Of a DNA stretch of 62,693 nt, positions 54,350 through 62,278 are shown in pieces; the stretch's first letter is position 1; each line of letters starts with the position of its first letter. The stretch covers positions 1-62,693 of the forward strand of contig JAODAQ010000033.1 in the NCBI GenBank assembly GCA_025463515.1, given 5' to 3'. The stretch is from Rhodoglobus sp. Its GTDB lineage: Bacteria > Actinomycetota > Actinomycetes > Actinomycetales > Microbacteriaceae. Under the pieces are notes generated by a model. That model was not told where the DNA came from. It ran no database searches and saw nothing but the letters and a program-made list of their open reading frames with translations. Position numbers and translations under genes: made by a program.

Positions 54350-56158
54350 ATGTCTTCACCCACGACCGACTCCGGTCGCACCAAGGCTGTCGGCACGTTC
54401 GCCGCAATCCGCCGCCTCTATCCCTACGCGAAACCGGCAATGCCGCGCATCTACCTCGGGATGGTCGCAGCGCTTGCCGCGGGCATCGTGGCCCTGCTCA
54501 TCCCGCAGGTGCTCAGGTCGCTCGTCGACGGACCGCTGCAGTCCGGCGACTCCGCGCAGATCTTCCCCGCGTTCTTCCTCGTGCTCGGCCTCGGCGTGCT
54601 CGAGGCGGTCATGGTGTTCCTGCGCCGCACCTTCGTGCTCACGCCCGGCACCCACGTCGAAGCGCGCCTGCGCAACGCCCTGTACGAGAAGCTGCAGAAC
54701 CTGCCGGTGAGCTTCCACGACCGCTGGCCGAGCGGGCAGCTGCTGTCGCGCGCGATCAGCGACCTGAACCTGATCCGGCGCTGGATCTCGTTCGGCATCG
54801 TCCTGCTCGTGGTCAACATCGTGACTATCGCCGTGGGCTTCGTGTTCCTGCTGAACATCTCGTGGATGCTCGGCGTGCTGTTCATGGTCTGCTCGATCCC
54901 GCTGTGGATCTACGGCTACCTGTTCGAGAACAAGTACTCCGTTGTGGCGCGCCGCAGCCAGGACCAGGCCGGCGACCTCGCGACCGCCGTCGAGGAGTCG
55001 GTGCACGGCATCCGCGTGCTCAAGGCGTTCGGCCGCGGCAAGCACGCGCTCGAGAACTTCTCCAACCAGGCCGAGGAGCTGCGCGGCACGGAGATCGAGA
55101 AGGCGAAGGCCATCGCGGGCATCTGGCTGTGGCTGCTGCTGGTGCCGGATGTCACGTTCGCCCTGTGCCTCCTCGGTGGAGTGTGGCTCGCGGTGGGCGG
55201 GCAGATCTCGGTGGGCGAGCTCGTCGCGTTCTTCGCGACCGCGACCGTGCTGCGCTGGCCCGTGGAGTCGATCGGCTTCCTGCTGTCGATGACCTTCGAC
55301 ACCCGCACGGCGGCCGACCGGTTCTTCGAGGTCATGGACTCTGAGAACACGATCATCGACCCCGAGACGCCCAAGACCGTGAAGGACCCGAAGGGCCGCC
55401 TCGTCTTCGACGACGTGCACTTCCGCTACCAGGACTCGCCCGAGAAGGTCACCGACCTCCTCAACGGCCTCGATCTTGCGATCGAGCCGGGCGAGACGAT
55501 GGCGCTCGTCGGCCTCACCGGGTCCGGCAAGTCGACGGTCACTGCTCTCACCACCCGGCTCTACGACGTGACCGGGGGTGAGATCTCGATCGACGGCGTC
55601 GACATCCGTGATCTCCGCCTCGTCGAGCTGCGGTCGCTGCTGGCGATGGCCTTCGAGGACGCGACCCTGTTCTCGGCGAGCGTGCGCGACAACGTGCTCC
55701 TCGGGCGGCCGGATGCCACGGAGGCAGACCTGGCGGAGGCCCTCGACATCGCGCAGGCGTCGTTCGTGTACGACCTGCCGGAGGGCCTCGACACCAAGGT
55801 CGGCGAGGAGGGGCTCTCGCTCTCGGGCGGACAGCGGCAGCGCCTCGCGCTCGCGCGCGCCGTCGCGGCCCGCCCCTCGGTGCTCGTGCTCGACGACCCG
55901 CTGTCGGCGCTCGACGTCGACACGGAGGCCCTCGTCGAGGCCGCCTTGCGCAAAGTGCTCACGACCACGACGGCGCTTATCGTGGCGCACCGCCCCTCGA
56001 CGGTCATGCTGGCCGACCGCGTAGCACTTCTCGAGAACGGGAAGATCACGGCGGTGGGCAAGCACTCGGACCTGCTTGCCACGAGCGAGCACTACCGGTT
56101 CGTCATATCCAGTCTCGAAGACGAAGAGAAGCGCGAACGCGCGGAGGTGAGCTCATGA
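54350..56158 (+). CDS. ABC exporter half-transporter 1 (degenerate-site subunit)
   Basis: 602 residues. Six membrane helices (about 35-310), then an ATPase domain: Walker [15 protein letters not shown], signature [16 protein letters not shown], Walker [13 protein letters not shown] with Asp in place of the catalytic Glu. That change marks the non-hydrolysing site in heterodimeric exporters such as BmrC/BmrD, LmrC/LmrD and TM287/288. It overlaps the second half-transporter by 4 bp. Likely multidrug or lipid export. The upstream leader peptide suggests induction by ribosome-targeting drugs. Confidence 0.9.
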   Translation: MSSPTTDSGRTKAVGTFAAIRRLYPYAKPAMPRIYLGMVAALAAGIVALLIPQVLRSLVDGPLQSGDSAQIFPAFFLVLGLGVLEAVMVFLRRTFVLTPGTHVEARLRNALYEKLQNLPVSFHDRWPSGQLLSRAISDLNLIRRWISFGIVLLVVNIVTIAVGFVFLLNISWMLGVLFMVCSIPLWIYGYLFENKYSVVARRSQDQAGDLATAVEESVHGIRVLKAFGRGKHALENFSNQAEELRGTEIEKAKAIAGIWLWLLLVPDVTFALCLLGGVWLAVGGQISVGELVAFFATATVLRWPVESIGFLLSMTFDTRTAADRFFEVMDSENTIIDPETPKTVKDPKGRLVFDDVHFRYQDSPEKVTDLLNGLDLAIEPGETMALVGLTGSGKSTVTALTTRLYDVTGGEISIDGVDIRDLRLVELRSLLAMAFEDATLFSASVRDNVLLGRPDATEADLAEALDIAQASFVYDLPEGLDTKVGEEGLSLSGGQRQRLALARAVAARPSVLVLDDPLSALDVDTEALVEAALRKVLTTTTALIVAHRPSTVMLADRVALLENGKITAVGKHSDLLATSEHYRFVISSLEDEEKRERAEVSS

Positions 56159-57963
56159 GCGGTGTTACCGGCGTTGAGGGCGAAGAGCGCAGCGACTACA
56201 GCAAGGCGGAGAGCCGGCAGATCAGGCAGCGCTCGCTGAGGCTGCTCGGCTCGCTCATCCGGCCCGTGCGCTCGAAGGTCGCCCTGACCATGGGCGTCGT
56301 CGTCGTGAGCACCGCGGCCCAGGTCGCGGGGCCGGCGTTCATCGCGTTCGGCATCGACAACGGCCTGCCCGCGGCGATGAAGCAGGACTGGATGCCGCTG
56401 TGGATGACGGTGATCGGATACCTCGTGACCGGCATCATCGGCGCGACCCTGATCGCGTGGTACACCGTGCTCACGGCGCGGGTGAGCCAGGCGATCCTGT
56501 TCGACCTGCGCAAGCGGGTCTTCCTGCACACCCAGCGGCTGTCGCTCGACTTCCACGAGAGCTACACGTCCGGCCGCATCATCGCGCGCCAGACGAGCGA
56601 CCTCGACGCGATCCGGGAGCTGCTCGATTCGGGCATCAACCAGCTCGTGCAGGGCGCCCTCTACATGCTGTTCATCGCGATCGCGCTGTTCTCGCTCGAC
56701 TGGGTGAGCGGCCTCGTGCTGCTCGGCTCGCTCATTCCGCTCGCCGCACTCACGCGCTGGTTCCAGATGCGGTCGCAGATGTTCTTCCGCGACACCCGCA
56801 CCGCCTCCGCGCGGCTCATCGTGCAGTTCGTGGAGACCATGACGGGCATCCGTGCGGTCAAGGCGTTCCGCAAGGAGAAGCGCAACGAGAAGGAGTTCGG
56901 CGAGTTCGTCGAGGAGTACCGGTCCAGCAACTTCAAGGTGATCCAGCTGTTCGGCATCTTCGACCCCGGGCTCGTGCTCATCGGCAACATCGCGCTCGCC
57001 GTCATCCTGCTCGTCGGCGGCCTGCGGGTCGCGGCCGGCGGCCTCGAGATCGGCGCGCTGCTCGCCGCGCTGCTGTACTCCCGGCAGTTCTTCGCGCCCG
57101 CGCAGGAGATGGCGATGTTCTACAACTCCTACCAGTCGGCGGCGGCGGCGCTCGAGAAGATCTCGGGCGTGCTCGAGGAGAAGCCGAGCGTTCCCGATCC
57201 CACCCGGCCGATCGACCTGCGCAAGGCGAGCGGGCGCGTGAGCTTCGAGGACGTCGAGTTCGCGTACAAGGCCGACCGGGTGATCCTGCCCACGTTCGAC
57301 CTCGAGATCCCGGCGGGGCAGACGATCGCGCTCGTCGGCTCGACGGGGGCCGGCAAGTCCACTCTCGCGAAGCTGATCTCGCGCTTCTACGACCCCACCA
57401 CGGGCAGCGTCTCGCTCGACGGGGTCGACCTGCGCAAGCTGCATCCCAAGGACCTTCGTCGTGCCATCGTGATGGTCACGCAGGAGGCGTACCTGTTCTC
57501 GGGAACCGTCGCCGACAACATCGCACTCGGCAAGCCGGAGGCGACCCGCGACGAGATCGTGCGCGCGGCGAAGGCGGTCGGGGCGCACGAGTTCATCGAG
57601 TCGCTGCCGAACGGCTACGACACCGACGTGAACAAGCGCGGCGGGCGGGTGTCGGCCGGCCAGCGCCAGCTGCTGTCGTTCGCGCGCGCGTTCATCGCCG
57701 ACCCGGTAGTGCTGATCCTGGACGAGGCCACTGCCTCGCTCGACATCCCTTCGGAGCGGCTCGTGCAGGAGGGCCTGCAGACCCTGCTGGCCGACCGCAC
57801 GGCGATCATCATCGCGCACCGGCTGTCGACCGTGGCGATCGCCGACCGGGTGCTCGTCATGGAGCACGGCCAGATCGTCGAGGACGGAACGCCCCGCGAC
57901 CTCATCGCGGGAACGGGCCGCTTCGCGCAGCTGCACGCGGCTTGGCGGGATTCGTTGGTCTGA
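56155..57963 (+). CDS. ABC exporter half-transporter 2 (consensus-site subunit)
   Basis: 602 residues, partner of the preceding gene. Six membrane helices then Walker [15 protein letters not shown], Walker [13 protein letters not shown] with the catalytic Glu intact, and a signature changed to [15 protein letters not shown]. In the heterodimer the intact Walker motifs here pair with the LSGGQ of subunit 1 (active site), while the Asp-Walker B of subunit 1 pairs with VSAGQ (inactive site). ATGA overlap. A long hairpin follows the stop. Confidence 0.92.
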   Translation: MSGVTGVEGEERSDYSKAESRQIRQRSLRLLGSLIRPVRSKVALTMGVVVVSTAAQVAGPAFIAFGIDNGLPAAMKQDWMPLWMTVIGYLVTGIIGATLIAWYTVLTARVSQAILFDLRKRVFLHTQRLSLDFHESYTSGRIIARQTSDLDAIRELLDSGINQLVQGALYMLFIAIALFSLDWVSGLVLLGSLIPLAALTRWFQMRSQMFFRDTRTASARLIVQFVETMTGIRAVKAFRKEKRNEKEFGEFVEEYRSSNFKVIQLFGIFDPGLVLIGNIALAVILLVGGLRVAAGGLEIGALLAALLYSRQFFAPAQEMAMFYNSYQSAAAALEKISGVLEEKPSVPDPTRPIDLRKASGRVSFEDVEFAYKADRVILPTFDLEIPAGQTIALVGSTGAGKSTLAKLISRFYDPTTGSVSLDGVDLRKLHPKDLRRAIVMVTQEAYLFSGTVADNIALGKPEATRDEIVRAAKAVGAHEFIESLPNGYDTDVNKRGGRVSAGQRQLLSFARAFIADPVVLILDEATASLDIPSERLVQEGLQTLLADRTAIIIAHRLSTVAIADRVLVMEHGQIVEDGTPRDLIAGTGRFAQLHAAWRDSLV

Positions 57964-57981
57964 GCCTCGGCCGCCTGCGCC

Positions 57982-58037
57982 GAGAGTGCAGTTTGACGCA
58001 GTGCGCCTTCGCGGCCACCCCGTCGAACTGCACTCTC
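57982..58037 (+). terminator. 17-bp stem hairpin after the ABC operon
   Basis: GAGAGTGCAGTTTGACG (57982-57998) pairs with CGTCGAACTGCACTCTC (58021-58037) with one G-T pair and a 22-nt loop. Probably a terminator; it might also be a dispersed repeat unit. Confidence 0.7.
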
Positions 58038-58072
58038 AGACGCGGCCATTCCCTGCCGTGGAAGCCGAGAGC

Positions 58073-58078
58073 TAGGGT
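58073..58078 (+). promoter_or_regulatory. -10 box of leaderless promoter
   Basis: TAGGGT, then 6 nt, then ATG 58085. Confidence 0.55.
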
Positions 58079-58084
58079 GAGGGG

Positions 58085-58396
58085 ATGCTCGTAGCTTTCT
58101 CCGTCGCCCCTTCGGGCGGCGACTCCGACGGTTCGGTACACGAAGCCGTCGCAGCCGCCGTCCGGGTGGTGCGCGACTCCGGCCTGCCCAACCGCACCGA
58201 CGCGATGTTCACCACGATCGAGGGGGAGTGGGACGAGGTGTTCGCCGTCGTCAAGGCTGCCACCGAGGCCGTGGGCGCCTTCGGGCCCAGGGTCTCGCTC
58301 GTGCTCAAGGCCGACATCCGCCCCGGCTACACCGGCGAGCTCGACGGCAAACTGCAGCGCCTCGAGCGCGCACTCGACGAAGGGAGCACGACATGA
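58085..58396 (+). CDS. Thiamine-binding protein family (DUF77/MTH1187-like)
   Basis: 103 residues with the ferredoxin-like fold of the YkoF/MTH1187 group: [44 protein letters not shown] and [16 protein letters not shown]. Relatives bind thiamine or hydroxymethylpyrimidine. No thiamine genes are near, so the role is uncertain. The stop overlaps the next start (ATGA). Confidence 0.8.
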   Translation: MLVAFSVAPSGGDSDGSVHEAVAAAVRVVRDSGLPNRTDAMFTTIEGEWDEVFAVVKAATEAVGAFGPRVSLVLKADIRPGYTGELDGKLQRLERALDEGSTT

Positions 58397-58851
58397 CCAC
58401 CATCACACCGTTCCTCTGGTTCGACGACGGCGCGGAGGAGGCGATCGCCTTCTACTCCGCGCTCTTCCCCGACGCCCGCGTGATCGAGGAGCACCGCGAC
58501 GACAAGGGCAGGCTGTTCTACGCCACCTTCGAGGTCGCCGGGCAGCGCATCATGGCGCTCAATGGCGGGCCGCTCTTCCGGTTCACCGAGGTGATCTCGC
58601 TGTTCGTGTCGGTGGCGGACCAGGCCGAGGTGGACAAGTACTGGGATGCCCTCATCGCCAACGGCGGCGAGGAGTCGCAGTGCGGCTGGCTCAAGGACAA
58701 GTGGGGGCTGTCGTGGCAGATCGTGCCCGAGGCGCTCATGCGCTACCAGGCCGACCCGGACCGCGAGAAGGCCAACCGCGTCACCCAGGCCATGCTCAAG
58801 ATGCGCAAGATCATCGTCGCCGACCTCGACGCAGCGGCCGCCGCGGGTTGA
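58393..58851 (+). CDS. VOC family protein, PhnB/3-demethylubiquinone methyltransferase-like
   Basis: 152 residues: [51 protein letters not shown] and [19 protein letters not shown], the hallmark of the PhnB-type VOC proteins. No activity is established for this group. Coupled to the thiamine-binding gene. The final Ala-Gly and stop come from a REP-like element. Confidence 0.83.
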   Translation: MTTITPFLWFDDGAEEAIAFYSALFPDARVIEEHRDDKGRLFYATFEVAGQRIMALNGGPLFRFTEVISLFVSVADQAEVDKYWDALIANGGEESQCGWLKDKWGLSWQIVPEALMRYQADPDREKANRVTQAMLKMRKIIVADLDAAAAAG

Positions 58852-58880
58852 GTAGCGCGCCAGCGCGTATCGAAACCTAG
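58844..58880 (+). repeat. REP-like element, copy D
   Basis: GCGGGTTGAGTAGCGCGC (from 58844), then a shortened middle and GTATCGAAACC ending near 58878. Single unit; gives the stop codon of the PhnB-like gene. Confidence 0.78.
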
Positions 58881-58902
58881 GGGCGGCCTCCTGCCTGCCC
58901 CG

Positions 58903-58938
58903 CCCTTCCGTCCCTTCCGTCCCTTCCGTCCCTTCCGT
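58903..58938. repeat. 9-bp tandem repeat, four perfect units
   Basis: CCCTTCCGT repeated four times without mismatch in the gap between the PhnB-like and DUF559 genes. Confidence 0.9.
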
Positions 58939-58944
58939 CCCGCC

Positions 58945-59032
58945 CTTCCGAAATGACGGAAACGGGCAACCAATGACGGTGAAACCCTGACAAGCGCGCG
59001 GCCGGATGCTCGAATCTCCGTCATTTCGGAAG
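58945..59032. repeat. Inverted-repeat pair, left flank of the DUF559 gene
   Basis: CTTCCGAAATGACGGA (58945-58960) and its exact 16-bp reverse complement (59017-59032) with 56 bp between. The same 16-mer occurs again at 59997. Confidence 0.9.
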
Positions 59033-59059
59033 CTGGGGCTAAGCGGGGAGCGGGTCGAG

Positions 59060-59929
59060 TCAGAGGTGGTCTCCCCGCGCGACCGCAGCGAGGATGGAGG
59101 CCATCACTACGGGATCGTTCCTCTCGACCTGTGTATGGCTGAACCGAAGGGTGCGATAGCCCAGACCTGAGGCGACTGCATCCCGTCGGCGGTCTTCCTC
59201 GAAGTCGTTCCGAGCACTGTGGAACTCGTGCCCGTCTACTTCGACGATCAGGCGCTCCCCCAGGAGGAAGTCGACCCTCCCGACGCCGTCGATTGTGACC
59301 TGCTGGACGAAGGGGAGGCCGCAGCACAGGAGGTCGAATCGCAACAGGGATTCACCGCCACTCTCGCTCTCGCGCGACGCGTCGACCAGCAGTCGACGTT
59401 GCTCCGCCGGAAGCGCGGAGAGCAATCGCGCCCATTCGGCGCCGGTGATCACATTCCTCTGCAGTGCGGATTCCACGATCGCGAACGAGACTCGCGTGCT
59501 CGAGGTGCGGACTGCGACCCGAAGGCAGTCAACGGGCCCGGCGAGGGTCCGGGTTCCGGGTCTGCGCCGATCGGTCCAGGTGACACGGGTCTTACGGTCA
59601 GTCGTCGCCCTGAGGCGCTGGCGGGGGTCGTCGCGCGTGCGAAGGGCACGTGCATCCGGGCGCACTTGGATATCGACTGCCGCGGTCGACGGCGTCCACA
59701 TGCCATGTGCTCGCGCGCCAGCCACGCCGGTCAAGCGGCCGCCGACCCGGTAGGCCTGACGTTGAGGCTCGGGAAGCTCCGGGCACGCGTAGTGGCCTTG
59801 CCGAACACGAATGACCTCGCCGCGCCGCGTGGCCCGCGTGAGTTGGTGCGACGTGTGCCCGTCGCCCAGGAGTTCGTGAGTCGCAGCGGCGCCGCCTCGC
59901 CTGTGTACATCTGCATGAATCGATCGCAT
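59060..59929 (-). CDS. DUF559 endonuclease-like protein with AbiEi-type N-terminus
   Basis: 289 residues. The N-terminal part (ELLGDGHTSHQLTRATRRG, then VIRVRQGHYAC) resembles the winged helix of AbiEi-type antitoxins. The C-terminal part is a DUF559/Vsr-like PD-(D/E)XK nuclease fold (VGRVDFLLGERLIVEVDGHEFH, then FEEDRRRDAVASGLGYRTLRF). Such fusions are common in Actinobacteria, usually as orphans; activity is untested. I used ATG 59929 (MRSIHADVHRRGG) because CACACT lies 6 nt upstream; a start at 60040 would read through a repeat. No AbiEii partner is present. Both flanks carry the same inverted 16-mer, suggesting a mobile or inserted unit. Confidence 0.78.
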   Translation of the reverse strand: MRSIHADVHRRGGAAATHELLGDGHTSHQLTRATRRGEVIRVRQGHYACPELPEPQRQAYRVGGRLTGVAGARAHGMWTPSTAAVDIQVRPDARALRTRDDPRQRLRATTDRKTRVTWTDRRRPGTRTLAGPVDCLRVAVRTSSTRVSFAIVESALQRNVITGAEWARLLSALPAEQRRLLVDASRESESGGESLLRFDLLCCGLPFVQQVTIDGVGRVDFLLGERLIVEVDGHEFHSARNDFEEDRRRDAVASGLGYRTLRFSHTQVERNDPVVMASILAAVARGDHL

Positions 59930-59996
59930 GGCGGGAGTGTGAGTCGCGCGTGCGGCGTTCCAGGGCTCGCGCAGCGATCTGTGGACACCGCCCGAC

Positions 59997-60065
59997 CTTC
60001 CGAAATGACGGAGGACTGGATGTGGCAGGGTTGGCTCCATAACGGACCGATATCCGTCATTTCGG
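59997..60065. repeat. Inverted-repeat pair, right flank of the DUF559 gene
   Basis: CTTCCGAAATGACGGA (59997-60012) and TCCGTCATTTCGG (60053-60065), matching the pair on the other side of the gene. Confidence 0.88.
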
Positions 60066-60112
60066 GAGGTGGGGGCATCCGGGAGGTGGGGGCATTCGGG
60101 AGGTGGGCGACC
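60064..60112 (+). repeat. G-rich 17-bp tandem repeat
   Basis: GGGAGGTGGGGGCATYC occurs at 60064-60080 and 60081-60097, with a partial third from 60098. The run of G-tracts could form a G-quadruplex on the plus strand. Confidence 0.85.
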
Positions 60113-60127
60113 GGGAGGGGCCGCCGG

Positions 60128-60439
60128 CTAGGGGCGGTGCCGCGCGACCGCGAGGTCGACGCGGTAGACGCCGTCGCGGCTCCACTTGAGCGGCGTGCCC
60201 TCGGCGCGGTAGTACTCGAGCGCGCGCGTCTCGTGGTCGAGGGGCGGATGCCCGCTCGCGCGCACCACGCGCCACCAGGGCTGATCCGACCCGTAGTGCG
60301 ACATGACCGTGCCCACGGCGCGCGCCGCACGGGAGCCGATGGCCGCCGCCACGTCGCTGTACGCCATGACCCTGCCGGGCGGGATCGAGCCGACCACCTC
60401 GAGCACCGCCGAGATGAAGTCCTCGGGCGGCTTACGCAC
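60128..60439 (-). CDS. MGMT-like alkyltransferase-like protein (ATL)
   Basis: 103 residues related to the C-terminal domain of O6-alkylguanine-DNA alkyltransferase: IPPGRVMAYSDVAAAIGSRAARAVGTVM and the site region SDQPWWRVVRASG. True transferases have PCHRV; here Trp replaces the acceptor Cys, as in ATL proteins, which bind alkylated DNA and recruit nucleotide excision repair. GTG 60439 overlaps the GNAT stop by 8 bp. Not a classic PWHR because the His is also Trp. Confidence 0.83.
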   Translation of the reverse strand: MRKPPEDFISAVLEVVGSIPPGRVMAYSDVAAAIGSRAARAVGTVMSHYGSDQPWWRVVRASGHPPLDHETRALEYYRAEGTPLKWSRDGVYRVDLAVARHRP

Positions 60440-60890
60440 TGAGCGAGAGGGCGCCGATGTTCTCGCCGTACTGGGTCTCGCCCACGATGGTGAAGCCGAC
60501 GCGGAGGAAGAACTGCTCCGGCCCTTCCTCGCCCGGCTCCCAGATGGCGGTGAGCCGCTCGAAGCCGCGGCTGCGGGCCTCGTCGGCGAGCGCCCACACT
60601 GCGAACTTGCCGACACCCGTGCCCTGGGCATCCGACGACACCGTCACGCGCCAGACGCAGCTGCGGAACTCGGGCTGCACGGCCTCCGGGTCGAAGTTTC
60701 CGCGGATGAACCCGACCACCGTGTCGCCGTCGAGCACCACCCGCGGCCACGACGTGGCGGGGTTGATGAAGCTGTCGGCGATGGCGTACGACGGGGGAGT
60801 GACGAACTGCTCCTGCCCGCGGCGGAGGGTGAGATTGTTGGCCGCGACGATGGTCTTCGCGGAGAGTTCTTCCAGTCGCAGTTCAGCCAT
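60432..60890 (-). CDS. GNAT family N-acetyltransferase
   Basis: 152 residues with GNAT motifs: WRVTVSSDAQGTGVGKFAVWALADEARSRG (acetyl-CoA loop QGTGVG) and FFLRVGFTIVGETQYG. N-terminal part RLEELSAKTIVAANNLTL is as in diamine/spermidine-type acetyltransferases, but the substrate is unknown. TACTCT lies 6 nt before the ATG. Upstream gene of a two-gene unit with ATL; divergent from icd. Confidence 0.83.
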   Translation of the reverse strand: MAELRLEELSAKTIVAANNLTLRRGQEQFVTPPSYAIADSFINPATSWPRVVLDGDTVVGFIRGNFDPEAVQPEFRSCVWRVTVSSDAQGTGVGKFAVWALADEARSRGFERLTAIWEPGEEGPEQFFLRVGFTIVGETQYGENIGALSLSA

Positions 60891-60896
60891 GCAGAA

Positions 60897-60902
60897 AGAG
60901 TA
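60897..60902 (-). promoter_or_regulatory. -10 box of leaderless GNAT-ATL promoter
   Basis: On the minus strand TACTCT, then 6 nt, then the GNAT ATG. It lies only 10 bp from the shared icd/sucC block, which could affect both directions. Confidence 0.55.
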
Positions 60903-60912
60903 ACAGGCTGCA

Positions 60913-60938
60913 AAAGTATCTTGATGTCGAGATAGTTC
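60913..60938 (+). promoter_or_regulatory. Shared 26-bp block upstream of icd (putative operator)
   Basis: Differs from 43055-43080 at 3 of 26 positions. The core 60917-60934 (TATCTTGATGTCGAGATA) is a near-palindrome. It lies just ahead of a possible -10 (TATGCT, 60949-60954), covering the -35 zone. Confidence 0.78.
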
Positions 60939-60984
60939 CGCAACGAGCTATGCTGTTCACGGCCCAAAGACTAAGGAGTTCAGC

Positions 60985-62199
60985 TTGTCCAAGATCAAGG
61001 TAGAAGGCACCGTCGTGGAGCTCGACGGCGACGAGATGACGCGCATCATCTGGCAGAAGATCAAGGACACCCTGATCCACCCGTACCTCGACATCAACCT
61101 CGAGTACTACGACCTCGGCATCGAGCACCGGGATGCCACGGACGACCAGGTCACCATCGACGCCGCCCACGCCATCCAGAAGCACGGCGTCGGCGTCAAG
61201 TGCGCGACGATCACGCCCGACGAGGCGCGCGTTGAGGAGTTCGGCCTCAAGAAGATGTGGAAGAGCCCGAACGGCACGATCCGCAACATCCTCGGCGGCG
61301 TCATCTTCCGCGAGCCGATCATCATCTCGAACATCCCGCGCCTGGTTCCCGGATGGAACAAGCCGATCATCATCGGCCGCCACGCGTTCGGCGACCAGTA
61401 CCGCGCGACCGACTTCGTCTTCAAGGGCAAGGGCAAGCTCACCGTGCAGTTCACGCCGGACGACGGCTCCGAGCCGCTCAAGTTCGACGTCTACGACGCC
61501 CCTGACGACGGCATCGCCCAGGTGCAGTACAACCAGGACGCCTCGATCCGCGACTTCGCCCGCGCCTCGCTCAACTACGGCCTCTCGCGCAACTACCCGG
61601 TGTACCTCTCCACGAAGAACACGATCCTGAAGGCCTACGACGGCCGCTTCAAGGACATCTTCCAGGAGATCTTCGACGCCGAGTTCAAGGACCAGTTCGA
61701 GGCCGCCGGCCTCACCTACGAGCACCGCCTCATCGACGACATGGTCGCCTCGGCGATGAAGTGGGAAGGCGGCTACGTCTGGGCCTGCAAGAACTACGAC
61801 GGCGACGTGCAGTCCGACACCGTCGCGCAGGGCTTCGGCTCGCTCGGCCTCATGACCTCGGTGCTCTCCGTCCCGGACGGCTCGGTCGTCGAGGCCGAGG
61901 CCGCGCACGGCACGGTCACCCGCCACTACCGCCAGCACCAGGCGGGCAAGCCCACCTCCACGAACCCGATCGCGTCGATCTACGCGTGGACCCGCGGCCT
62001 CTCGCACCGCGCGAAGCTCGACGACAACCCCGAGCTCGCGACCTTCGCGGAGACCCTCGAGGACGTCGTCATCAAGTCCGTCGAGGCCGGCCACATGACG
62101 AAGGACCTCGCGGCCCTCGTCGGCCCGGACCAGAAGTGGGAGACCACCGAGGAGTTCCTCGACACCCTCGACAAGAACCTGGCGGCCCGACTCGCGTAG
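60985..62199 (+). CDS. icd: Isocitrate dehydrogenase (NADP+), eukaryotic-type dimer
   Basis: 404 residues. Oxidises isocitrate to 2-oxoglutarate. Signatures: [39 protein letters not shown] (substrate Ser/Asn/Arg), [43 protein letters not shown] split over the metal site, and [13 protein letters not shown]. This is the subfamily II type of about 400 residues, not the 740-residue monomer. The TTG start is preceded by AAGGAG at 60973-60978. A REP-like unit and a strong terminator follow. Confidence 0.95.
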   Translation: MSKIKVEGTVVELDGDEMTRIIWQKIKDTLIHPYLDINLEYYDLGIEHRDATDDQVTIDAAHAIQKHGVGVKCATITPDEARVEEFGLKKMWKSPNGTIRNILGGVIFREPIIISNIPRLVPGWNKPIIIGRHAFGDQYRATDFVFKGKGKLTVQFTPDDGSEPLKFDVYDAPDDGIAQVQYNQDASIRDFARASLNYGLSRNYPVYLSTKNTILKAYDGRFKDIFQEIFDAEFKDQFEAAGLTYEHRLIDDMVASAMKWEGGYVWACKNYDGDVQSDTVAQGFGSLGLMTSVLSVPDGSVVEAEAAHGTVTRHYRQHQAGKPTSTNPIASIYAWTRGLSHRAKLDDNPELATFAETLEDVVIKSVEAGHMTKDLAALVGPDQKWETTEEFLDTLDKNLAARLA

Positions 62200-62200
62200 T

Positions 62201-62239
62201 GCGGGTTGAGTAGCGCGCTCTGGCGCGCGTATCGAAACC
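62201..62239 (+). repeat. REP-like element, copy E
   Basis: GCGGGTTGAGTAGCGCGC to GTATCGAAACC, 2 bp after the icd stop; here the gene keeps its own stop codon. Confidence 0.82.
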
Positions 62240-62242
62240 AAC

Positions 62243-62274
62243 CGGATGCCCGGGGCTGCGGCCCCGGGCATCCG
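62243..62274. terminator. Bidirectional terminator between icd and the CAP gene
   Basis: CGGATGCCCGGGGC, loop TGCG, GCCCCGGGCATCCG: perfect 14-bp stem between converging genes. Confidence 0.88.
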
Positions 62275-62278
62275 TGCG

